The notes: generated by a model from the letters alone, not told the origin. A DNA stretch of 64,000 bases from Lampropedia aestuarii (GCF_004803635.1 NZ_SSWX01000016.1:1-64000); one strand, 5' to 3'; positions 1-9,588 are shown, counted from the first letter of the stretch. A program made the numbers and translations.

Positions 1-10
1 ACCTGTGCAG

Positions 11-42
11 AAAAGGCTGGGTCAATACATCCCTTCCCAGCT
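11..42 (-). terminator. Possible weak terminator after the indolepyruvate oxidoreductase gene
   Basis: Six-base arms GCTGGG (36-41 read on the minus strand) and CCCAGC (16-21) enclose a 14-base loop, followed on the minus strand by CTTTT. The hairpin sits right at the stop codon of the minus-strand gene. The stem is short and the loop large, so the call is tentative. Confidence 0.3.
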
Positions 43-3000
43 TAGCCAGCCTTGCGCTGCACTTGCGGGGCTTCATCGCGCAGCGCATGCAACGCATGCA
101 GCAGACGTTCTTGCTTGTGGAGCGCAGCTTCTGCATTGCGCTCCTTGACATGGCCGTAGCCGCGAATGCTTTGGGGCAAGCGTGCCAATTCGAGCGCGGT
201 ATGGAGTGTGTGCGCTTGCAGCTCTTTGGCCACTTGTAGCATCAGTGTTTTGAATGCACCAATCGCGGCGCGCTCACTGCGGCGCTCGTCGGTTTTGCCA
301 AATATATCCAAAGCCGTGCCACGCAGGAACTTGAGCTTGGCCAATGCCTTGTAAGCCTTGAGCACCCACGGGCCATAACTGGATTTCAGCAAGCGGCCTT
401 GGCCATCTTTTTTCGCCAACAAGGGCGGCGCGAGGTGAAAACGCAGTTGGTAGCCACCTTCAAACTGCTTGTCGAGGCGATTCAGGAAGCCTGTCTCGAC
501 AAACAGGCGGGCCACTTCGTACTCGTCCTTGTAGGCCATCAGTTTGTAGAGGCTGGTGGCGACTTCGCGGCTAAAGCGCTCGGAGTTGATCTGGGCTTTT
601 TCAATCGCTGCGATCTCGTTGACAAAATCGGCGTAGCTGTGCGCGTAGGCGGCATTTTGGTAGGCCGTCAGGCGCTGTATGCGGTCCGCCATGATGGATT
701 TGAGCGTTGGCAGAGGCTTGGGCATCTGCACGCGTTGTGTGTGTTTGTCGCCCACGCCTGCGGCACTGCGGACCAGCTCGATATCCAGCGCCGCTTGGCG
801 GCCCCAGGCGAATGCGGCTTTGTTCATCGCGACCGCTGCGCCGTTGAGTTCAATCGCCTGCAGCAGCGAGTCGGCGCGCAGTGGAATCCAGCCCTTTTGC
901 CAGGCAAAGCCCAGCATGAAGACATTGGTGGCCACGGCATCGCCCATCAAGGCAGTCGCCAGCGTGCTGGCATCCATTGCTTCAACCTCACGGGCGGCTT
1001 GCTGCACGCGCTCGGCCATTGCCTCGGGCGAGACCTGCCAATCTGGCTCGCGTGTGAACGTGCCGGTTGGGGCCACGACAGTATTCAAAATCGCATGGCT
1101 GCGCTGTTTGTCCAGACTGGCAATGGCTTCGTTACCGGCGGCGACTAACAAGTCACAACCGAGCAGTAAATCGACTTGGTGAGGTACAACACGGGCTGCA
1201 TGCAGCAACTGCGGGTTGTTGGCCAGCCGAATATGCGACATCACCGCGCCGCCTTTTTGCGCCAGGCCCGCCATGTCCAGCACCAACACGCCTTTGTTTT
1301 CCAGGTGCGCGGCCATGCCCAGCAGGGCGCCAATGGTGACCACGCCGGTGCCACCTACGCCGGTCACGACAATGTTCCACATCTGGGCATCCGGCACTGC
1401 AGGCTCGGGCAGATTCTCTGGCGGCATGGCACTGGCTTTGGCTGCTTTGCGCAGCTGGCCACCTTCAACGGTCACAAAGCTGGGGCAAAAGCCTTGCACG
1501 CAGGACAGGTCTTTGTTGCACGAGCTTTGGTCGATCGTGCGTTTGCGACCCAGCGGGGTCTCCAGCGGCTGAATCGATACGCAATTGCTTTGCACGCCGC
1601 AGTCGCCGCAGCCTTCACACACTTCTTCGTTGATGACTACGCGCTTGGGCGGGTCCAGCATTTCCTGGCGTTTGCGGCGGCGGCGTTTTTCTGCCGCGCA
1701 GGTCTGGGCATACACCAGCACCGACACGCCTGGGACTTCGCGTAACTGCCGCTGCAGCGCATCCATTTGCGCGCGCTCATGCACTTGCACATGGGCGGGA
1801 ATGCCGACCATGCCTTTGTACAGCTCGGGCTCATCGCTGACCAGATGCACATGTTCAATACCTTCGGCACTGACTTGTTGCAGGATTTGCGGCACAGTGG
1901 GCGCGCCTTCGACTGGCTGGCCGCCGGTCATCGCGACCGCGTCGTTGACCAGAATTTTGTAGGTGATGTTGACGCCTGCGGCTTTGGAGGCGCGAATCGC
2001 CAGCGAGCCAGAATGCATGTAGGTGCCATCGCCCAGGTTGGCAAACACATGCGGTGTGCTGGTGAATTTGGCCTGGCCAATCCAGCTGACGCCTTCGCCA
2101 CCCATTTGGGTGAAGGTTTCGGTTTGGCGGTCCATCCACTGCGCCATGAAGTGGCAGCCAATGCCGGCGGTGGCGCGGGAGCCCTCTGGTACCTTGGTGC
2201 TGGTGTTGTGTGGGCAGCCTGAGCAGAAAAACGGCACGCGTTGTGGTTGGCTGGCATCGGCTTTGAGAAAGCCATCGCCAGCGCGGCACAGCACCAGGTA
2301 GTCCAAGACCGAAGCGGGTAGGCTGTCAGCGCCTTGCACCTTGGCCATGCGCATCGACAGCACATGGGCGATGTGTGTTGGCGTGATTTCGCCATTGGGC
2401 GAAAGCAAAATGCCGGCTTGAGGCGCATGCACCCATTCACCCGCTTCGTCGAATTTGCCGACTACGCGCGGGCGGCTTTCCACCGGTGCATGGTAGAGCT
2501 GCTCCTTGATTTGGTATTCGATGATTTGGCGCTTTTCTTCGATCACCAAAATCTCATCGAGGCCCTGGGCGAATTCGCGGATGATCTCTGGCTCCAGCGG
2601 CCAGGTCATGCCGATTTTCAGCAGGCGCAGGCCCAAAGCGGGTGCGTTGTCCTCGTCAATGCCCAGCATCTCCAGCGCTTCGTGCACATCCAGATAGCTT
2701 TTGCCGCAGGTCACAATGCCCAGCCGGGCATCGGGCGCTTGCCAGTCCTGGCGGTTGATCTTGTTCTGGCGCACGTATTCCAGCAGTGCGTACAAGCGGT
2801 GGCGTTGCAGGCGGCTTTCCTGCTCCAGTGGCAGATCGGGCCAGCGCATGTGAAAGCCACCTTCTGGGATCGGGTAGCTGTCGGGAATCTTGATCTCCAG
2901 CCCCATTGGGTCGATCTCAAAGGAGGACGAGGATTCAATCGTGTCGCTGATCGACTTGAAGCCCACCCAGCAGCCCGAGTAACGCGACATCGCATAGCCG

Positions 3001-3620
3001 TGCAGACCAAACTCGATGAACTCACGCACGCCTGACGGATTCAGAACCGGAATCATGGCGGCAATGAACGCATGCTCACTCTGGTGCGGCAGCGTCGAGG
3101 ATTTGCAGGTGTGGTCATCGCCTGCAATCACCAGCACACCACCGTGCTTGGATGTGCCTGCGACGTTGGCGTGTTTGAACACATCGCCGCTGCGGTCCAC
3201 CCCTGGGCCTTTGCCATACCACATCGCAAACACCCCATCGACCGTGGCATTCGGGTCGAGGTTGACCATTTGCGTGCCCCAGACCGCGGTAGCAGCGAGC
3301 TCTTCGTTCAGACCGGGCACAAACTGGATCTGGTGTGCATCTAGATGCTTGCGGGCGCGCCACAACTCCTGGTCGACCGCGCCCAGCGGTGAGCCACGGT
3401 AGCCGGAGACAAAACCGGCGGTGTTCAGACCAGCGGCCTCATCGCGTTTTTTCTGTGCCATCAGCAAGCGCACCAAGGCCTGCGTGCCGGTCATGTAGAC
3501 CCGGCCTTTTTCTAAGGTGTATTTGTCGTCCAGCGTGACTTTGGGGCGCACAGGCGTGGATGCAGTCGTCTCTGCGCTGGTGGTTGGCGTGGGTGGCGCT
3601 GCCCTTGTGATTGTCTCCAT
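42..3620 (-). CDS. Indolepyruvate ferredoxin oxidoreductase, fused large form
   Basis: This enzyme family oxidatively decarboxylates aryl pyruvates (indolepyruvate, phenylpyruvate) to aryl-CoA using thiamine diphosphate, Fe-S clusters and ferredoxin, in the cytoplasm. The 1192-residue protein is the fused proteobacterial type. An IorA-like pyrimidine-binding and TPP-binding half covers roughly residues 30-650. Ferredoxin-like cysteine motifs follow near residue 668 (CEGCGDC) and again about 35 residues later. An IorB-like gamma domain comes next, with the glycine-rich VTGVGGTGVV stretch near 750. A C-terminal extension belongs to the long family members. The start ATG at 3618-3620 faces a LysR gene 188 bases away, which is the usual arrangement of regulator and target. 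The exact aryl substrate cannot be read from sequence. Confidence 0.9.
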   Translation of the reverse strand: METITRAAPPTPTTSAETTASTPVRPKVTLDDKYTLEKGRVYMTGTQALVRLLMAQKKRDEAAGLNTAGFVSGYRGSPLGAVDQELWRARKHLDAHQIQFVPGLNEELAATAVWGTQMVNLDPNATVDGVFAMWYGKGPGVDRSGDVFKHANVAGTSKHGGVLVIAGDDHTCKSSTLPHQSEHAFIAAMIPVLNPSGVREFIEFGLHGYAMSRYSGCWVGFKSISDTIESSSSFEIDPMGLEIKIPDSYPIPEGGFHMRWPDLPLEQESRLQRHRLYALLEYVRQNKINRQDWQAPDARLGIVTCGKSYLDVHEALEMLGIDEDNAPALGLRLLKIGMTWPLEPEIIREFAQGLDEILVIEEKRQIIEYQIKEQLYHAPVESRPRVVGKFDEAGEWVHAPQAGILLSPNGEITPTHIAHVLSMRMAKVQGADSLPASVLDYLVLCRAGDGFLKADASQPQRVPFFCSGCPHNTSTKVPEGSRATAGIGCHFMAQWMDRQTETFTQMGGEGVSWIGQAKFTSTPHVFANLGDGTYMHSGSLAIRASKAAGVNITYKILVNDAVAMTGGQPVEGAPTVPQILQQVSAEGIEHVHLVSDEPELYKGMVGIPAHVQVHERAQMDALQRQLREVPGVSVLVYAQTCAAEKRRRRKRQEMLDPPKRVVINEEVCEGCGDCGVQSNCVSIQPLETPLGRKRTIDQSSCNKDLSCVQGFCPSFVTVEGGQLRKAAKASAMPPENLPEPAVPDAQMWNIVVTGVGGTGVVTIGALLGMAAHLENKGVLVLDMAGLAQKGGAVMSHIRLANNPQLLHAARVVPHQVDLLLGCDLLVAAGNEAIASLDKQRSHAILNTVVAPTGTFTREPDWQVSPEAMAERVQQAAREVEAMDASTLATALMGDAVATNVFMLGFAWQKGWIPLRADSLLQAIELNGAAVAMNKAAFAWGRQAALDIELVRSAAGVGDKHTQRVQMPKPLPTLKSIMADRIQRLTAYQNAAYAHSYADFVNEIAAIEKAQINSERFSREVATSLYKLMAYKDEYEVARLFVETGFLNRLDKQFEGGYQLRFHLAPPLLAKKDGQGRLLKSSYGPWVLKAYKALAKLKFLRGTALDIFGKTDERRSERAAIGAFKTLMLQVAKELQAHTLHTALELARLPQSIRGYGHVKERNAEAALHKQERLLHALHALRDEAPQVQRKAG

Positions 3621-3762
3621 GGGGCGTTCCTTTATTTGTTGTCTTTGATGGAAGCAAGCGTTGCCTGGCCTATGTTTGGTCGATCACACATGGCGAGTGC
3701 TTGCTGAACAGGCGCTTAGATTAGCCGCACGCTAAAAACATGTAAAACACAAATACTTTATG

Positions 3763-3783
3763 ATTGATATCGAAAAAATCAAT
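3763..3783. promoter_or_regulatory. Candidate LysR-type operator
   Basis: ATTGAT and ATCAAT form perfect 6-base inverted arms separated by 9 bases, which fits the T-N11-A shape of LysR binding sites. It lies between the divergent indolepyruvate oxidoreductase and LysR genes, 26 bases before the chosen lysR start. The site would fall inside the coding region if the longer TTG-started reading frame were used, which favours the later start. Confidence 0.45.
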
Positions 3784-3808
3784 AACACCGAGTCGATCGG
3801 TTTTTCAG

Positions 3809-4735
3809 ATGTCTGATTTCATTTCTCCGCTGCGATTTACCTTGCGGCAATTGCAGTATTTCGATGCCGTGGCGCGTACCGGGCAAATTTCCTTGGCGGC
3901 CACAGAAATGCATGTGACGCAGTCGACCGTCACCTCGGCGATTGCCGAGTTGGAGCGTGCACTGGACGCGCCGCTGCTAGAGCGCCACCGCTCAGGAGTG
4001 GTTCTGACCTATGCTGGTCATTTGTTTTTGCAGCAAGCGCAGACGGTGCTGGCAGCCGCGCACGATGCTGCGCGCCAGCCGTTCAAAGCCTTGCAAGAGC
4101 TGGAAGGTGAGGTTCGGGTAGCGGCCAGCTACACCGTGCTGGGTTACTTTCTTGTGCCCTTGATCGCCAAGTTCCAAAAAAACTACCCGAAGGTGCAAGT
4201 CATTCCGGTGGAGTTGGATCGCCAGCAGATTGAGCAGGCGGTATTGGCCAATGAGGTGGAAATGGCGGTGGTCATCACCTCCAACCTGCAAGAGCGCAAG
4301 CGCTTTCATGAAATCGGCCTGGTCCAATCGCCTCGTCAGTTGTGGGTCGCGCAGGGACATCCACTGGAGGGCCAAACACAGGTGTCGCTGGAGCAGGTGG
4401 CGCAGTATCCGTATATTTTGATCAGCATTGATGAGGGCGAAGTCAACGCTGTGCGCTATTGGCAGGCTGCAGGCATCAATCCTTCTACCTTTATCAAAAC
4501 CTCGTCGATGGAAGCAGTGCGCGAGATGGTGGCTTTGAATTTTGGGGTGACCATTCTCTCCAATATGGTCTATCGGCCATGGTCACTGGAAGGCAAGCGC
4601 ATCCATGCGATTCGCCTGCCGGCCTCGGTACCACCGATGGAGGTGGGTTTGATTACCTCTAAAGAACATGCGCTCAGCAGCGTGGCTGAGCGGTTTGCTG
4701 CGTACTTGTCCATGTCAGCCAAACAAATGTCCTAA
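3809..4735 (+). CDS. LysR-family transcriptional regulator
   Basis: A 308-residue protein with the standard LysR layout. An N-terminal winged helix-turn-helix covers roughly residues 10-70 (FTLRQLQYFDAVARTGQIS, then SQSTVTSAIAELERALDAPL-like text), and a two-lobed effector-binding domain runs from about residue 95 to the end. The ATG at 3809 is chosen over an upstream TTG because the family's N-terminus matches it and a candidate operator lies just before it. It diverges from the fused indolepyruvate oxidoreductase gene and is its likely regulator. The effector is unknown, although an aryl pyruvate or related aromatic compound is a reasonable guess. The stop codon TAA is also the first three bases of a repeat fragment. 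Confidence 0.88.
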   Translation: MSDFISPLRFTLRQLQYFDAVARTGQISLAATEMHVTQSTVTSAIAELERALDAPLLERHRSGVVLTYAGHLFLQQAQTVLAAAHDAARQPFKALQELEGEVRVAASYTVLGYFLVPLIAKFQKNYPKVQVIPVELDRQQIEQAVLANEVEMAVVITSNLQERKRFHEIGLVQSPRQLWVAQGHPLEGQTQVSLEQVAQYPYILISIDEGEVNAVRYWQAAGINPSTFIKTSSMEAVREMVALNFGVTILSNMVYRPWSLEGKRIHAIRLPASVPPMEVGLITSKEHALSSVAERFAAYLSMSAKQMS

Positions 4736-4821
4736 GCGCCTGTTCATTCTCCTCGCGCAGCCGCGCAAGGCATAGCAAACAATGGTGGGTTTGGCTGCGC
4801 TCAAACCCACCTTCAGGCCGC
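4733..4821 (+). repeat. Degenerate left end of the structured repeat family
   Basis: TAAGCGCCTGTTCATTCTCC (4733-4752) is a diverged version of the left end of the full repeat that follows, and is also close to the reverse complement of the right ends near 25690 and 25875. It starts with the stop codon of the LysR gene. Within it, GGTGGGTTTG (4784-4793) and CAAACCCACC (4802-4811) form a perfect 10-bp hairpin with an 8-base loop. Confidence 0.55.
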
Positions 4822-5091
4822 TAAGAGCCTGTTCAAAATCTCCACGCAGACCGTGTTGGAGCCCAAAAGGATACGATGCGCGGCAAAAACCGCAGTCGGG
4901 CTATCTGCCCGGCGAGGGTTTTTAACAAAGCAGCGTGCCTTTTGGGCGCCAACCCGAAGGGCAAGGCACAAAAAAGCGCATTACTGCGTTGCCCGTTTTG
5001 CTCATACAGACGTATGAGCTGCAACAGGCGCCTTGTACTGCCTCTTTTTTGTGCCTTGCGCGACTGCGTCGAGACTTTGAACAGGCTCTTA
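4822..5091 (+). repeat. Structured intergenic repeat, copy 1 (about 270 bp)
   Basis: This is one of three full copies in the window. The outer arms at 4822-4849 and 5064-5091 pair at 26 of 28 positions. Inside are arm pairs 4855-4870 with 4938-4953 (15 of 16 pairs), 4961-4976 with 5044-5059 (16 of 16), and a small hairpin CTCATAC/GTATGAG near 5001-5018. Together they form a closed, multi-branched structure if transcribed or extruded. It lies between the convergent lysR and FKBP genes. Its function is not recognised. It could be a MITE-like element, an RNA processing or termination structure, or both. Confidence 0.85.
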
Positions 5092-5125
5092 GGTGATCAT
5101 GCAGCATGCTGCATGTATGCGGGCA

Positions 5126-5533
5126 TTATTTGATGCCTAGCAACTCCACATGGAATTTAAGCGTGGCATTAGGTGGAATCGTGCCAGGCACGCCGCGCGC
5201 GCCATAGGCCGTCGCGGCAGGGCAGGTCAGGTCAGCGCTGCCGCCGACTTTGATTTTTTGCACGCCTTCGGTCCAGCAAGGAATCACGCCGGAGAGGGGG
5301 AACGAGATCGGCTGGCCACGTTTGTAGGAGCTGTCAAACTCATTGCCATTTTCCAGCGTACCGCGGTAGTTCACGGTCACGGTGTCAGTGGCCTTGGGTG
5401 TTGCACCAGAGCCTTCTTTGACGTGCGAGACGACGACGCCAGAGGGCAGTGTTTCGGCCTCAGCAGCATACGCGGCGCTTGAAGCGGCCAGGGCGATGGC
5501 GGCCAGCGCGCCAGTCAGAAATTGTGTATTCAT
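5126..5533 (-). CDS. Periplasmic FKBP-type peptidyl-prolyl cis-trans isomerase
   Basis: A 135-residue protein that catalyses proline cis-trans isomerisation during folding of exported proteins. The ATG at 5533 is chosen because it begins a clear Sec signal peptide (about 20 residues ending AAYAAE), and a longer upstream reading frame has no such feature. The FKBP fold follows with recognisable family residues: the VTVNYRGTLENG strand, FDSSYKRGQPISF, the PCWTEGVQ loop and the C-terminal IPPNATLKFHVELLGI. The active-site tryptophan of the family is present. It is a single-domain protein without the N-terminal dimerisation arm of Mip or FkpA. Confidence 0.88.
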   Translation of the reverse strand: MNTQFLTGALAAIALAASSAAYAAEAETLPSGVVVSHVKEGSGATPKATDTVTVNYRGTLENGNEFDSSYKRGQPISFPLSGVIPCWTEGVQKIKVGGSADLTCPAATAYGARGVPGTIPPNATLKFHVELLGIK

Positions 5534-5708
5534 CGGAGCTACCTTCAGGTTGAGCACCCCTTGGTGCGGTTGTGATAGCCTGCGATGGCCGTTCGTTTGA
5601 TCATCGCAGGAGCCTGGCAAGTATAGGCGCATCTTGCTGTGCTGAAAGCGCTGGGCAAGCCCCATTGCGCAGTCAAGCAAGCCATGGCGGCGCTTGCTGA
5701 CGCATGGA

Positions 5709-7604
5709 TTACTCCACAGTCACACTCTTTGCCAAATTGCGCGGCTTGTCCACGTCTGTGCCTTTGCCCAATGCCGTGTGGTAGGCCAGTAGCTGCAATG
5801 GGATCACGTGCAGAATCGGGCTCAGCGCCCCATAGTGTTCTGGCATGCGGATCACGTGCGTGCCTTCGCTGTTGTCGATGCTGGTGTGGGCGTCTGCCAG
5901 CACATACAAGACGCCACCACGGGCGCGCACTTCTTGCATATTGCTTTTGAGCTTTTCCAGCAAGGCATCGTTGGGCGCCACCACCACCACCGGCATCGCG
6001 CTGGTGACCAGTGCGAGCGGGCCGTGCTTGAGCTCACCAGCCGGGTAGGCTTCGGCATGGATGTAGCTGATTTCCTTGAGTTTGAGCGCGCCTTCCAAGG
6101 CAATCGGGTAATGCGCGCCACGGCCCAAGAACAAGGCATTGTCCATGCCAATAAAGGCGCGGGCCCAGCTGATGATTTGCGGCTCCAGCGCAAGCACGGC
6201 TTGCACGGCTGACGGAATATGGCGCAGGCTGTGCAAGTGTTTGGCCAGGCTTGCTTCGTCCTGGGCCTTTTTGCTTTGGGCCAAGGTCAGGGTCAGCAAA
6301 TACAGCGCGGCCAATTGGGTTGTGAAGGCCTTGGTTGAGGCCACGCCAATTTCAACTCCAGCGCGGGTGATGTAGGACAGTGCGCATTCGCGCACCATCG
6401 TGCTGGTGGCGACATTGCAAATCGTCAGCGTGTGGTTGTGGCCCAGGCTCTTGGCATGGCGCAAGGCCGCCAGCGTGTCTGCCGTTTCACCCGACTGGCT
6501 GATAACCACGACCAAGGCTGCTGGGTGCGGCACCGATTGGCGGTAGCGGTACTCGCTGGCGATTTCGACTTGCACCGGAATTTTTGCGATGGCTTCGATC
6601 CAGTATTTGGCCACCAGTCCGCTGTAGTAGCTGGTGCCGCAAGCGAGAATCAGGACCGAATCGACGGCTTCAAAATGCCGCCAGGCGCTGTCGCCAAAAA
6701 GCGCGGGGTTGACTTCGAGCACATCGGTCAGCGTATCGGCCAACGCGCGTGGCTGCTCAAAAATTTCCTTTTGCATGTAGTGCTGGTAGGGCTCCAGCTC
6801 GGCTGCTGCGGCAAAGGCTTGCACGGTTTGTACTGGGCGTTGCTGTTCGTCAAAAGCGCGCCCTTGACTGTCGGTGATCCAGTATTTAGCGGCTTGCAAA
6901 TCGACCAGGTCGCCTTCTTCCAGATAGACAATTTTGTCAGTCACGCCGGACAAGGCCATTGCGTCGCTGGCCAGGTAATGCGCAGGCGAGTCGCCACCGA
7001 CCACACCCAGCACCAGCGGGGAGCCCGCGCGCGCGCCCACCAGCCGGTGTGGCTCGTCGCGGTGCATCACCGCCAGCGCGTAGGCGCCGTGCAGGCGGGC
7101 CGTGGCTTCCTTGAGGGCTTCGAACAGGTCGCCGTTGTAGACGCTGTCGATCAAATGCACGACCACTTCGGTATCGGTGTCGCTGCTGAACACGTAGTTC
7201 TTGGCTTCCAGCTCGCGGCGCAACACCTCGTAGTTCTCGATGATGCCGTTGTGCACCAAGGCGATGCGTGCGGCCGATTCCGGCAGTTGCTGCTCTTTGG
7301 GGTGCGGGCCAAAGCTGAAGTGCGGGTGGGCGTTGTAGAGCGATGGCGCGCCATGCGTGGCCCAGCGGGTGTGGGCGATCCCGGTGGCCGCATGCAGCGA
7401 TTCTTCGCGCACTTGTGCTTGCAGCTGGGCGACGCGGGCGGTGCTGCGGGTGCGGTGCAGGCCCTCTTCAGAGGCCGGGTTCATGCTGGCGGTATGTACG
7501 GCCAGGCCGCAGGAGTCGTAGCCGCGGTACTCCAGGCGTTGCAGGCCCTGCAACAACACGGGAACCACATCGTGATGGGCGACACCGCCAACAATTCCAC
7601 ACAT
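5709..7604 (-). CDS. glmS: Glutamine--fructose-6-phosphate aminotransferase (isomerizing)
   Basis: It makes glucosamine-6-phosphate from fructose-6-phosphate and glutamine, the first step toward UDP-GlcNAc for peptidoglycan and LPS. The ATG at 7604 gives MCGIVGG, so the second residue is the catalytic N-terminal-nucleophile cysteine. The upstream reading frame would bury it and is rejected. The glutaminase domain covers about residues 1-250 and contains HTRWATHG. Two SIS sugar-isomerase domains follow ([37 protein letters not shown]), ending in the typical AKSVTVE. It is 631 residues, slightly longer than the E. coli enzyme through an insert near residues 55-85. It diverges from an Lrp-type regulator, but nothing shows that this controls glmS. 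Confidence 0.96.
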   Translation of the reverse strand: MCGIVGGVAHHDVVPVLLQGLQRLEYRGYDSCGLAVHTASMNPASEEGLHRTRSTARVAQLQAQVREESLHAATGIAHTRWATHGAPSLYNAHPHFSFGPHPKEQQLPESAARIALVHNGIIENYEVLRRELEAKNYVFSSDTDTEVVVHLIDSVYNGDLFEALKEATARLHGAYALAVMHRDEPHRLVGARAGSPLVLGVVGGDSPAHYLASDAMALSGVTDKIVYLEEGDLVDLQAAKYWITDSQGRAFDEQQRPVQTVQAFAAAAELEPYQHYMQKEIFEQPRALADTLTDVLEVNPALFGDSAWRHFEAVDSVLILACGTSYYSGLVAKYWIEAIAKIPVQVEIASEYRYRQSVPHPAALVVVISQSGETADTLAALRHAKSLGHNHTLTICNVATSTMVRECALSYITRAGVEIGVASTKAFTTQLAALYLLTLTLAQSKKAQDEASLAKHLHSLRHIPSAVQAVLALEPQIISWARAFIGMDNALFLGRGAHYPIALEGALKLKEISYIHAEAYPAGELKHGPLALVTSAMPVVVVAPNDALLEKLKSNMQEVRARGGVLYVLADAHTSIDNSEGTHVIRMPEHYGALSPILHVIPLQLLAYHTALGKGTDVDKPRNLAKSVTVE

Positions 7605-7738
7605 AAGAGCGATCTTTCTATTCAATACAGGCACCGGGACAGGCGGTGCTACAAGTTGCGTATCCTAAGTTTCTTTGGGGAAATGTGTATTCAAAATAAT
7701 GGCTAATTTGAAATTAAATTTATAGATTAATATATCAA

Positions 7739-7758
7739 GAAATATTATTTAATATTTC
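7739..7758. promoter_or_regulatory. AT-rich palindrome before the Lrp-type gene
   Basis: Perfect 8-base arms GAAATATT and AATATTTC surround a 4-base ATTT spacer, ending 8 bases before the regulator's ATG. The surrounding 70 bases are strikingly AT-rich. Lrp/AsnC proteins commonly bind AT-rich imperfect palindromes in their own promoters, so this is a candidate autoregulatory site that could also affect the divergent glmS. Confidence 0.4.
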
Positions 7759-7766
7759 ATTAAAAA

Positions 7767-8261
7767 ATGAATGAAAAACTCGACTCCATAGACCGCAAGC
7801 TGCTGGCCTTGGTGCAGCAAGATGCATCAATCAGCAACCAGGCGCTGGCGGCACTGGTGCATGTCTCGCCCGCCACGTGTTTGCGGCGCATGCAACGCTT
7901 GCGCGAGTCCGGCGTGCTTGAGCGCCAGGTCGCCTTGGTCAATCCCTGGGCCTTGGCAGAGGCTACTGGCCAGCCGCCTGCGCTGACCTGTTTTATCGAG
8001 GTCAGCCTGGACAGGCAAGATGCCGAGGCGATGCAAGCTTTTGAAGACGCCGTGTTGCAATTTGAGCAAGTGCAGCAATGCTGGCGTGTGGCCTCGGGGC
8101 CGGATTTTGTGATGGTCGTGCAAGTGCTGACGATGGAGCACTACCAGCAACTGGTGCAAGCGCTGCTCAAGCAGTCCAATGCAGTGCGCAATGTCAAAGC
8201 CTATTTTGCGACCAAGCGCGTCAAATACAACACGCAGGTGGTGCTGCCAGCGCAGGCATGA
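7767..8261 (+). CDS. Lrp/AsnC-family transcriptional regulator
   Basis: A 164-residue protein with the family's two parts: an N-terminal helix-turn-helix (roughly residues 5-60, with ISNQALAALVHVSPATCLRR) and a C-terminal RAM ligand-binding/oligomerisation domain (roughly residues 72-150, with VQQCWRVASGPDFVMVVQV). Members sense amino acids and bind DNA as octamers or higher forms. It lies between divergent glmS and a convergent argD-like aminotransferase. The aminotransferase may be related to its ligand, but this is only an inference. No direct evidence identifies the amino acid. Confidence 0.9.
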   Translation: MNEKLDSIDRKLLALVQQDASISNQALAALVHVSPATCLRRMQRLRESGVLERQVALVNPWALAEATGQPPALTCFIEVSLDRQDAEAMQAFEDAVLQFEQVQQCWRVASGPDFVMVVQVLTMEHYQQLVQALLKQSNAVRNVKAYFATKRVKYNTQVVLPAQA

Positions 8262-8328
8262 GGCTGGCTTAGGCAGTGATTGGGCGCAGCTGCAACTATT
8301 GGCATAGCGCGGCAATTGACCACTTGAA

Positions 8329-9588
8329 CTACCAAGATGATGAGGCCACGGCAGTCGCTGACTCTGCCGTGTGTTGCGGCTGGGGTTTTGCTTCTGGTGC
8401 CAGTAACAGCACGATACGCCGCACGATGTCGTCTATCTGCGCCTCGGTGCTGATCAATGCGGGCAGCAGCCGGATCACGTTGCCGCGTGTGACGGTAATG
8501 AGCAAATGCTGTTCTGCCAGTGCCCGGCCAACCAGGTCCGTGCAAGGGCGGTTCAATTCAATGCCGACCATCAAACCGTGGCCGCGAATTGCGCTGACAG
8601 CCGGGTGCGTTGCCAGTGCCTGGCGCAAACCATCAAGCAGGCGCGCACCCAGTACCGCTGCGCGCGCTGGCAATTGTTCGCGGGCCATGACCTCGATCAC
8701 CGTGCAGGCCACCCGGCAGGCCAATGGATTGCCGCCAAAGGTTGAGCCATGCTGGCCTGGCGAGAACAGCGCAGCCGCTGCGCCGCGGGCCAGGCAAGCC
8801 CCAATCGGAAAGCCATTGCCCAGCGCCTTGGCCAGTGTGACCACATCGGGGAGGATGCCTGCGTGCTGGTAACCCAGCCAGGCGCCGGTTCGGCCCATGC
8901 CGGTTTGGATTTCATCGACCATCAATAGCCAGCCTTGCTGGTCGCACAACTGCCGCAAAGCGCGCAGGTAAGCTGGATCGGCAGCGCGAATGCCGCCTTC
9001 GCCTTGCACTGGCTCCAGCAGCACGGCCACAACATGGGGTGACTGCGCTGCTGCTGCCCAGACGGTGTCAATGTCGTTGTATGGCAGGCGCAAGAAGCCG
9101 GGCATCAAGGGGGCAAAACCGGTTTGGATTGCTGGATTGCCTGTGGCCGAAAGGGTGGCCAGCGTGCGGCCATGAAAGCCATTGTCCATCACGATGATCT
9201 GCGGCGCAGCAATGCCTTGGTGGTGGGCGTGCAGGCGGGCGAGTTTCAACGCAGTTTCATTCGCTTCTGCGCCCGAGTTGCAGAAAAAGGCTTTGTCCAT
9301 GCCGCTGAGCGAGCACAGCCGCTCGCCCAGGCGCTCCTGCCAGTCAATGCGAAAAACGTTGGATGTGTGCAGCAGCAAGCTGGCTTGCTCGCAAATTGCT
9401 GCGGTGATTTCCGGGTGGGCATGGCCCAGGCTGGTGACTGCGACGCCAGAGATGGCGTCCAGGTACTCCTGGTCTTGGGCATCCCATAACAGCGCGCCAC
9501 TGCCGCGCACAAAGGACAGGGCTTGGCGGGCATAGGCTGGCATTAAATGGGCGCTTGCGCTTGGTGCGGTGGCTGGCAGTGGGTTCAT
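8329..9588 (-). CDS. Class III aminotransferase, acetylornithine aminotransferase-like
   Basis: A 419-residue PLP-dependent fold-type I enzyme. Family marks are FFCNSGAEANETALKLAR, the phosphate-binding GFHGRTLATLS, DEIQTGMGRTG (PLP-ring aspartate) and TLAKALGNGFPIGA, whose lysine would form the Schiff base. It most resembles ArgD, which interconverts N-acetylglutamate semialdehyde and N-acetylornithine in arginine synthesis. Related ornithine, succinylornithine or 4-aminobutyrate transaminases cannot be ruled out by eye. The ATG at 9588 is chosen because the longer reading frame adds a Lys/His-rich tail atypical of the family. No other arginine genes are adjacent. Confidence 0.8.
   Translation of the reverse strand: MNPLPATAPSASAHLMPAYARQALSFVRGSGALLWDAQDQEYLDAISGVAVTSLGHAHPEITAAICEQASLLLHTSNVFRIDWQERLGERLCSLSGMDKAFFCNSGAEANETALKLARLHAHHQGIAAPQIIVMDNGFHGRTLATLSATGNPAIQTGFAPLMPGFLRLPYNDIDTVWAAAAQSPHVVAVLLEPVQGEGGIRAADPAYLRALRQLCDQQGWLLMVDEIQTGMGRTGAWLGYQHAGILPDVVTLAKALGNGFPIGACLARGAAAALFSPGQHGSTFGGNPLACRVACTVIEVMAREQLPARAAVLGARLLDGLRQALATHPAVSAIRGHGLMVGIELNRPCTDLVGRALAEQHLLITVTRGNVIRLLPALISTEAQIDDIVRRIVLLLAPEAKPQPQHTAESATAVASSSW

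Noticed and set aside
4876-5133. Similar short reading frames (starting MRGKNRSRAICPA) inside all three repeat copies
   Set aside because: They are by-products of repeat identity. In copy 2 the insertion between hairpins shifts the frame while base-pairing is kept, which argues for structure and against a protein.
6432-7706. A 424-codon open frame antisense to glmS
   Set aside because: It runs through the glmS glutaminase and isomerase domains and carries no family motif.
7605-7766. A glmS ribozyme or GlmZ-type site before glmS
   Set aside because: The leader is short and AT-rich, and shows no ribozyme-like core; such ribozymes are typical of Gram-positive bacteria.
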